A stretch of 64,000 nt of DNA, taken from Paroedura picta. Lineage: Eukaryota > Chordata > Lepidosauria > Squamata > Gekkonidae. The notes beneath the pieces are model-generated. The model saw only the letters and a program-made list of their open reading frames with translations. It was not told the origin of the DNA and did not search any database. Below, piece after piece: positions 58,239-64,000 of this stretch; position 1 is the first letter of the stretch; each line of letters begins with the position of its first letter. The translations under genes were made by a program, and so were the position numbers. The stretch lies in contig NC_135373.1 in assembly GCF_049243985.1 (NCBI RefSeq), positions 92,747,213-92,811,212 of the forward strand, read 5' to 3'.

Positions 58239-58999
58239 GTAAATCACCACCTGTGCTTAATTTTGTAAGTACTTTCACGGAAGGTGAACATTTTTATTTC
58301 TTCCTTAAGATAAGACAGTATGATTATGAGTTTTCTTTTTGGAAAGTGTCTGAGTGCTCCGTTTCTCAAAACCTGAATGGAGTTTCTTTTTTTCTGAAAA
58401 TTTCTTTACCATTTAATACCATTCTTTTTAGTACTTTAAAAAAAAATCCAGGACAGCCTTATAGATGAAGGTAGGGTATCTCATTTCGCATAATCCAGTT
58501 CATAATTTAGATAGTGTAGCTGCTCCAGTGTATTTATTTGTAGCCCTCTATGTAAACTTATCAAACACGATAAAGTAGGTATCTATAAATGTTGAACGTG
58601 GCTTCCTCATCAATAATTTTTTTTTAATGTAATGACAACTATTGGTATAAAGTTTTTACTTGGCTGAGTGTGAGAGATTTACTAGGTGGACTAGTGGATA
58701 GCCCTCCTGTACATATGTAATATTTATGCAGTATCGGTGACTTTGATAGTGCAGCTTTTTTTATTCCTGCAATGCTTCCTGTCCCTGCATGTCTCAAAGT
58801 TCCTTTTGCTTCTCCATTGTTAAATGCATAGAACTTTGGAAGAACAGCCTTGTATTGTTTCTATCTTCTTACCGAGAAATGGCAAGGAAATCCCCATGTT
58901 TTTTTTTCTGTTTGGATGTGGTTTATACCCAAGAACGCCATAGTTCATTTTATTTTTTAATAGATTTTGATGTTATATTAACAAACATTGTTTTTATTG

Positions 59000-59105
59000 T
59001 TTTATGAACTAATTACTGTTTTATTTATCTATTTTTAGCCACCCGAAACCAACTATGCTGGGAGGGGTGGTGAATAAATCATATGAATAAAATAAAATTT
59101 AAAAA
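59000..59105 (+). mobile_element. LINE 3' tail fragment
   Basis: The text 'atctatttttagccacccga' and 'gctgggaggggtggtgaata' followed by an A-rich tail to 59117 is the end of a CR1/L2-like LINE in plus orientation. Confidence 0.55.
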
Positions 59106-60085
59106 ATAAAAATAAATGATAACCTGAGAGTTAAGTTGCCAATTTTAAAAGTGATGACGAAAAAAAGGAAAAATGAGCATTTTCAGATATGTTCAACAAC
59201 CCTTGAACAGAATATTGAAAATGCTTGCTCAGATTTTTGTAAATTGTCACTAGAGGCAACCCGTATTATAGTAGTCCAGTTTATACAGAAAAGTTGTAAG
59301 AAAAAAGATTGCAGTCTCTTAAGTGACCTGGCTCCCAGTGTAACCTGTAGTCTATGATCATTTCACAGCTGCAAGTGTAAGTGAACAGGGTTGGAAGGCA
59401 GATTCTACTAATGAAAGTAATCCCTGGTCCCTATGTAAATCCCTATGGAACCTCTTTGCTATGAACAAGGAGAACTACTTAGAAGTGTTCTGATAACTCT
59501 TGTTGCTTCAGGGTTGGCTCATCATAATCAACACTATGAAAAGTGACAAAGTTATCTAATAGAATGTGAATTCATGTATGGATCTGTGGGTATAGCTTGC
59601 AGGTTAAAGAACCCAGATGTCCTATGCTGGATAAAAGCTGGATTGAGGACAATTCAGTAGGCAAAGGGTTTTAGATGCACTTGAAGAGCTGCCACCCACA
59701 AAATAAATGTTCTTTGGGGTGGGTGACGGAACAGGATAACAACTGCCTTTGATCTATGATAAAGTATTCTTACTGGAAAAAAACTGGTGGGGGTTTTATA
59801 ATCATGAAGCTGATACTGATTTTCTGTCTCTTATATGAGTTACTGTTTGACTTCACAACGGACCCAGTTTCACCCAGTGGACTTTTACCAGCCAAGACAG
59901 ACATGGGAGCATTCTGATATTCATACAGTCCTTTAAAAAATCTTCTACAGTGGTGAGCCTTGTAAACTGAAACTCTCCAATTATACAGTTCAGATGTCAT
60001 CATTTGTTTGTTTGAAAGCTTGCATACTTTGCCAGTAGGAGTTAGTCTGAGAAGACATCTATTATGTATCTCTTAAGATAAGGGA

Positions 60086-60147
60086 CACCAGCTCCCATAA
60101 AACCAGCTCCCATAAGTGAAAGACACCAGCTCCCATAAGTGAAAGAT
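60086..60147. repeat. Small tandem repeat, three units
   Basis: The unit 'accagctcccataa' occurs three times in 62 bases, the last two with 'gtgaaaga' following. It is 420 bases upstream of the CRADD coding exon. Confidence 0.7.
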
Positions 60148-60565
60148 AACACTATTAATTTATGGCTAACTGTGAAATAGTGCATGATTCATATTATCAC
60201 AAAAGCTGGAAAAATGTCCAAAGGTGGCCACAGATTCATGTTGTGTTCTGCATGCATACATGTTTTGGAGAGTGTGTATGTAGAGTCATCACAGAATAAA
60301 GATTAAATGATCTTCGGTATAACAAAACACAATCTATGATATGTGTCAGGTATCTATGTCATGCAGTAAAAATGTGAAAATGTTACTGGGTGATTCATGA
60401 AGGCTCTTCCAGAAAAACAAACCAACTTCAGTCTTCAAAAGTTTATTTTCAAATGCTGCTGATGTCTGTTCTCAATTTATTGTTGAATCATACTCTCAGT
60501 TGCAAAATACAATGATAAAGAGCTTTAGCTTCTTCTAAAACATGCTTTGTCTCTTCTTTTTCAGG

Positions 60566-60863
60566 ATGGATGCCAGAGACAAACAAGTTCTTCGCTCCCT
60601 GCGCCTGGAGCTGTGTGCGGAACTGCTGGTAGAAGGCCTTGTCAGTCAGTATCTTTACCAAGAAGGGATTCTAACAGAGAACCATATACAAGAAATAAGA
60701 TCCCAAGTCACCAACCACAGGAAAACCATGATGCTTCTTGACATTCTGCCTACAAGAGGGCCTAAGGCATTTGAGACCTTTCTAGAGTCCTTACAAGAGT
60801 TTCCATGGGTGAAAGACAAACTTGAGGCAAAGCGTAATGAAATTACACTAGCTGGGCCAGCAG
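60566..60863 (+). CDS. CRADD: CRADD (RAIDD), first coding exon with CARD; gene continues past window
   Basis: 298 nt encoding 99 residues plus one base. It starts [20 protein letters not shown], very close to the human CRADD N-terminus ([16 protein letters not shown]). The acceptor TTTTTCAG ends at 60564, one base before the ATG, and the donor GTAAGT starts at 60864. The exon encodes the whole CARD (about residues 1-90), including [14 protein letters not shown] and [19 protein letters not shown] (19 residues). The death domain must lie in a later exon outside the window. Known role: the CARD binds pro-caspase-2 and the death domain binds PIDD1 to form the PIDDosome. The start is fixed by the acceptor position and human match. 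The region after 60864 is intron. Confidence 0.95.
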
Positions 60864-62886
60864 GTAAGTCAAACTGTTAGTAGCTTTGGAATCACTTTCT
60901 TGCTGATAAGGTGTTTGTGGGTCTAGTTCTTACTGAAGTAGTAAAGCTCATTCATACACTACCAGATGGCAAGAAAAAGCCTATATGACTGAAAGTTCCT
61001 TCTCACAAAAATATCCTGGTTTTCCATATGTAGGGAGATAACATTTAATAGTGTGAGCCCCTGCCAGTAGCTGGAGTGATTCTACTGAGGTGGACATTTT
61101 CTACCTGCATAAGAACCAGTCCATTGCCAGCCTTACTTTGTGGCACAGATGGTAGTGGTGTTAAAAGTAGACATTGGTGGTCCAGAGGCTACAGTTCCTA
61201 GTAGACAACTTGCTTCAGAGTAGGTATTGAGGCTAGTGTGTATGTAGATAATGAATAGGTTCAGTACCCATTGGCACACCACAAGAAACTCAATGGCACG
61301 GTTTCTACTTGGACAACTGTAGCTCTGGAGATAGTTTTGCTGCAACATGTAACCACATGATTGGCTAATCCTGCACAGCTTCCCTCTCTGGATAAGATTC
61401 TTGTATTTAGATGTTACAAGAGTACTGTGGGATAAACCTATTGGGAAATAGCAGCTCTGTTGCCTCAGTAAAGTAAGGTAAGAAAGGCCCTAAGAGCTGT
61501 TTAAAGTAGAACAGTAGAATACTAAAGATAGCAAGCCAAAATCTTGTGCAAAAATGAGCTGGTATCATATTCTGCATGCCCAGATAGGGGAAGAGAAGAT
61601 CTTTACATGCATTTGTGAGCATAAAGTAGAATGGCAGAGAAATTATTTGCATTAAAGACAAAATGCTGAAACTTAATGGCAGTCTCTGTAAATGAATGAT
61701 AGCAAAGCTCTTTCTCCTGTAGTGGGTCTAACACTAATTTAGAAAATAGAAAAGAGGAGAGAGAGCAAAGTCATAGCAAGTGATTTCTTGAAACACAAGG
61801 GTTTGGGTAGCTAAACCTTAAATATCTTGACTCTGTATCTGATACATTCTGTGAGGAAAGTTAACTGTGTTTTATAGAGTAATTTACTGTTTGCTGAATC
61901 ACTGGCTTCTCACACGGATAATTATGCAGTACAAAGCATAAAAGACCCCCCCCAATGAAAACAGAGAAAAGGTTAGCAAGATGACTGGACAAAAAGGGGT
62001 GAGAATGAGAGCCAGAAGTCACTTGGGAAGGGAGGAAATGAAGATCCAGATGAGCTGTCCACTGCAGTGAAGAAACAAGGGAATCTTAGAAAATGAGAGA
62101 CCGAGGATGCTTTCAGATGCAGGAGGGATGACAATCCAGAAGAAAAAGTGTTTAAAACCAAAATAGGAAAACTTTAGGGAGGGGAGGAGATGCAAACCAA
62201 GAGATGAAAACCTGATGTCTTAGGAAATTACAAGGAAAGGAGTATAAAAAAGGAGCAGGAAGATCCGGGACAGAAGGAAAAAAGGGGTTTATGAGAGTAA
62301 ACATAGACAAACTGAAGCCATCTGTATGACTGCATGTGAAATGAGGAGAGTTTTCTGGTGGTGATTTCATTGTATGCCCCTCATCATGAAAAAAACGGAC
62401 AGGTTCAAAGCACAAGTATTAATCTATCACCTCTTGTAAATTCTCTTCGGTCTTTCCTCTTCACCAGCAGTTCCCACCAGAGACCGCCTTAGAGGTTCAT
62501 TGAGGCCCAGGCCAAGTTTTTGAGGCCTGAACCATATTCACCAATAATTATGATTAATACTTATGAAGATTGTTGATTGTTTAAATCAGAATCTGTATCA
62601 GTTAATTAAATCTTTCATTTGCTTAAACTAAGAGGATATATCACATTTTGGTCTGAAAGAGATGAGAAAATAAGTCTAAATTTGAGGCCACCTTTGACAT
62701 TGAGGCCAAAGGACCCTCCTCACCCCACCTTTGGATTGGCCTTGCCGCCTATTCTTCTGGAGACTCTCCTAATGTTTTCTATTTTGCTCTTCCTCTCATG
62801 GACAACAGTGGGTAGCCAGGCTTCCTGAAAGGGACTGGTGGGGCTGCCTAGCTCTCCCACTTCCCTCAGCTCTTGTTGAGACACCT
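60864..62886 (+). other. CRADD intron, left part
   Basis: AT-rich sequence with no recognised repeat or exon. The purine-rich stretch near 61970-62330 produces pyrimidine-rich open frames on the minus strand with no protein content. Confidence 0.4.
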
Positions 62887-63170
62887 AGGTCAGCTGGGTT
62901 GGTGTAGTGGTTAGGAGTGCAGACTTCTAATATGGCGAGCCAGGTTTGATTCCGCGCTCCCCCACATGCAACCAGCTGGGTGATCTTGGGCTCAACACAA
63001 CACTGATAAAGCTGTTCTGACCAAGCAGTAATATCAGGGCTCTCTCAGCCTCACCTACCTCACAGGGTGTCTATTGTGGGGAAAGGAAAGGGAAGGAGAT
63101 TGTAAGCCGCTTTGAGACACCTGGTAAATAAAAGTGACATATAAGAACCAACTCTTCTTCTTTTTCTAGG
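62887..63170 (+). repeat. tRNA-headed SINE, near full length
   Basis: Head 'gtgtagtggttaggagtgca' and 'gccaggtttgattccgcgct', middle 'ctctcagcctcacctacctc' then 'acagggtgtctattgtgg', tail 'gattgtaagccgctttgaga' and 'tataagaaccaactcttctt'. This is the most complete copy of the family in the window. Confidence 0.8.
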
Positions 63171-63312
63171 CATTTCCTGGCTAAATACATAGACTACTCC
63201 ATAAACAAACACTGTAACCAAATGTGGATGGTTGCTCACTACAATGAGACTTTTGTTTTTATTTTGTCAACCAGCTGTTCAGGAAGGAACAGTAAAGCTA
63301 TGTGCAGCTATG

Positions 63313-63369
63313 ACCAATAGTAACAATGTACAGGTTGCAGGCTGTACCAATAGTAACAATGTACAGGTT
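63313..63369. repeat. 33-bp tandem duplication
   Basis: 'accaatagtaacaatgtaca' followed by 'ggtt' starts at 63313 and again at 63346, so one full 33-bp unit and a partial second are present. The two copies are identical over 24 bases, which suggests a recent event. Confidence 0.75.
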
Positions 63370-63879
63370 TGCTGAGGCAATACCAGTAAACAACCAACCT
63401 GTTTCAATTAGTGTCATGTCTCAGTATATAAGAATATTCTTACTATTTTTGTTATCTTGATTCAGGGCCAGTTTTAACTTTTAGCTTGCTTTCATAAGAG
63501 TTCTGCCTTTGGTTCAGCTGGTAGAGGTTAGGTTCTGGTAATTTACAATGGGTGTATTGGGTGGATGTAAATCAGTCCCCAGCGATACTTCAAAGATGTT
63601 CTCAGCACTTCAAAGACTTCCTCAGACCCTGCTGGTTGTTTGGCAGGTGCAGGTCTGGCAGGGAACAGCTGGGGTAAGCTTTGCTTGTTGGCTTTGCCTA
63701 TTCCATTTGCGGCTGGAAGCAACCCAGTTCCAACTAATGCCTTCAACTTTTCTTAGCATTGTTGACTAGTCCAGTAAGTCTTGTTCTATTTAATATGTTT
63801 GCCTCTCCACCGCTGTAGCCTCATGGGAGATAGCACTAATGCTCAGAACTATCTCTTACACAGGATTTTGTTTACTGTA

Positions 63880-63990
63880 TTGATTACTTATTTATTTAGA
63901 TTTTTATACCACCCTTCTATACAGCTCTGGGCGGTTTACATAGAACGCCATAGGGTAATTACATAGAAGATTGTATCAATATAACAATAT
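63880..63990 (-). mobile_element. LINE 3' tail fragment
   Basis: Minus orientation: 'tttatttagatttttatacc' and 'acccttctatacagctctgg' then 'gcggtttacatag', the standard CR1/L2-like end seen also at 1802 and 40285. It runs to the window edge. Confidence 0.6.
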
Positions 63991-64000
63991 AATGATCATA

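Noticed and set aside
62887-62950. tRNA gene-like sequence
   Set aside because: It is the tRNA-derived head of a SINE that continues into the family's body and tail.
1-64000. Retrovirus-like or LTR elements
   Set aside because: No paired long terminal repeats or gag/pol-like frames were recognised by eye; a database search could still find old fragments.

Overview
The window is vertebrate nuclear DNA and most likely from a squamate reptile (lizard or gecko). Four protein-coding genes can be read through their splice sites. They are, left to right, UBE2N (minus strand, complete), MRPL42 (plus, complete coding sequence), SOCS2 (plus, complete) and CRADD (plus, first coding exon only, running off the right edge). 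This is the order and orientation I recall for human chromosome 12q. The squamate assignment rests on the repeats: tRNA-headed SINEs of the Sauria type with a Bov-B-like tail, a Bov-B LINE 3' end, CR1/L2-like LINE 3' ends, hAT-type elements and several Helitrons.

Layout. 1-3.46 kb: intergenic, possibly with the end of the convergent neighbour's 3'UTR (NUDT4 by synteny). 3.46-19.3 kb: UBE2N with a long candidate 3'UTR, four coding exons giving 152 aa, and a 9.4 kb first intron full of transposons. 19.3-22.4 kb: a head-to-head intergenic spacer with a 12-bp-duplication-flanked inverted repeat element and a Helitron. 22.4-30.4 kb: MRPL42 with a short 5' exon and five coding exons (146 aa). 30.4-45.1 kb: gene-free, with Helitrons, LINEs, SINEs and an hAT element. 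45.1-48.7 kb: the SOCS2 CpG island, a tandem STAT5-type site and two coding exons (187 aa). 48.7-60.5 kb: SOCS2 3' region and a short spacer, with a candidate CRADD 5' exon near 58.2 kb. 60.5-64 kb: CRADD CARD exon and the start of the next intron.

The genes do not form one pathway. UBE2N makes K63-linked ubiquitin chains, SOCS2 is a Cullin-5 ubiquitin-ligase adaptor that damps growth-hormone/STAT5 signalling, CRADD is a caspase-2 adaptor, and MRPL42 is a mitochondrial ribosome protein. They are linked only by conserved synteny.

The main unusual signal is a cluster of six clear and one doubtful non-autonomous Helitrons. The clear copies start with TC after a host A and end with CTAG or a close variant before a host T. 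They share a terminal design in which CTAG-N-GCCC precedes the terminal hairpin. One copy looks chimeric between two families, one carries six 82-bp hairpin repeats, one carries about 380 bp of private GC-rich DNA, and an internal stem shows a paired (compensatory) change between copies. Exon boundaries were read by eye from splice signals and remembered human proteins; no alignment was run.
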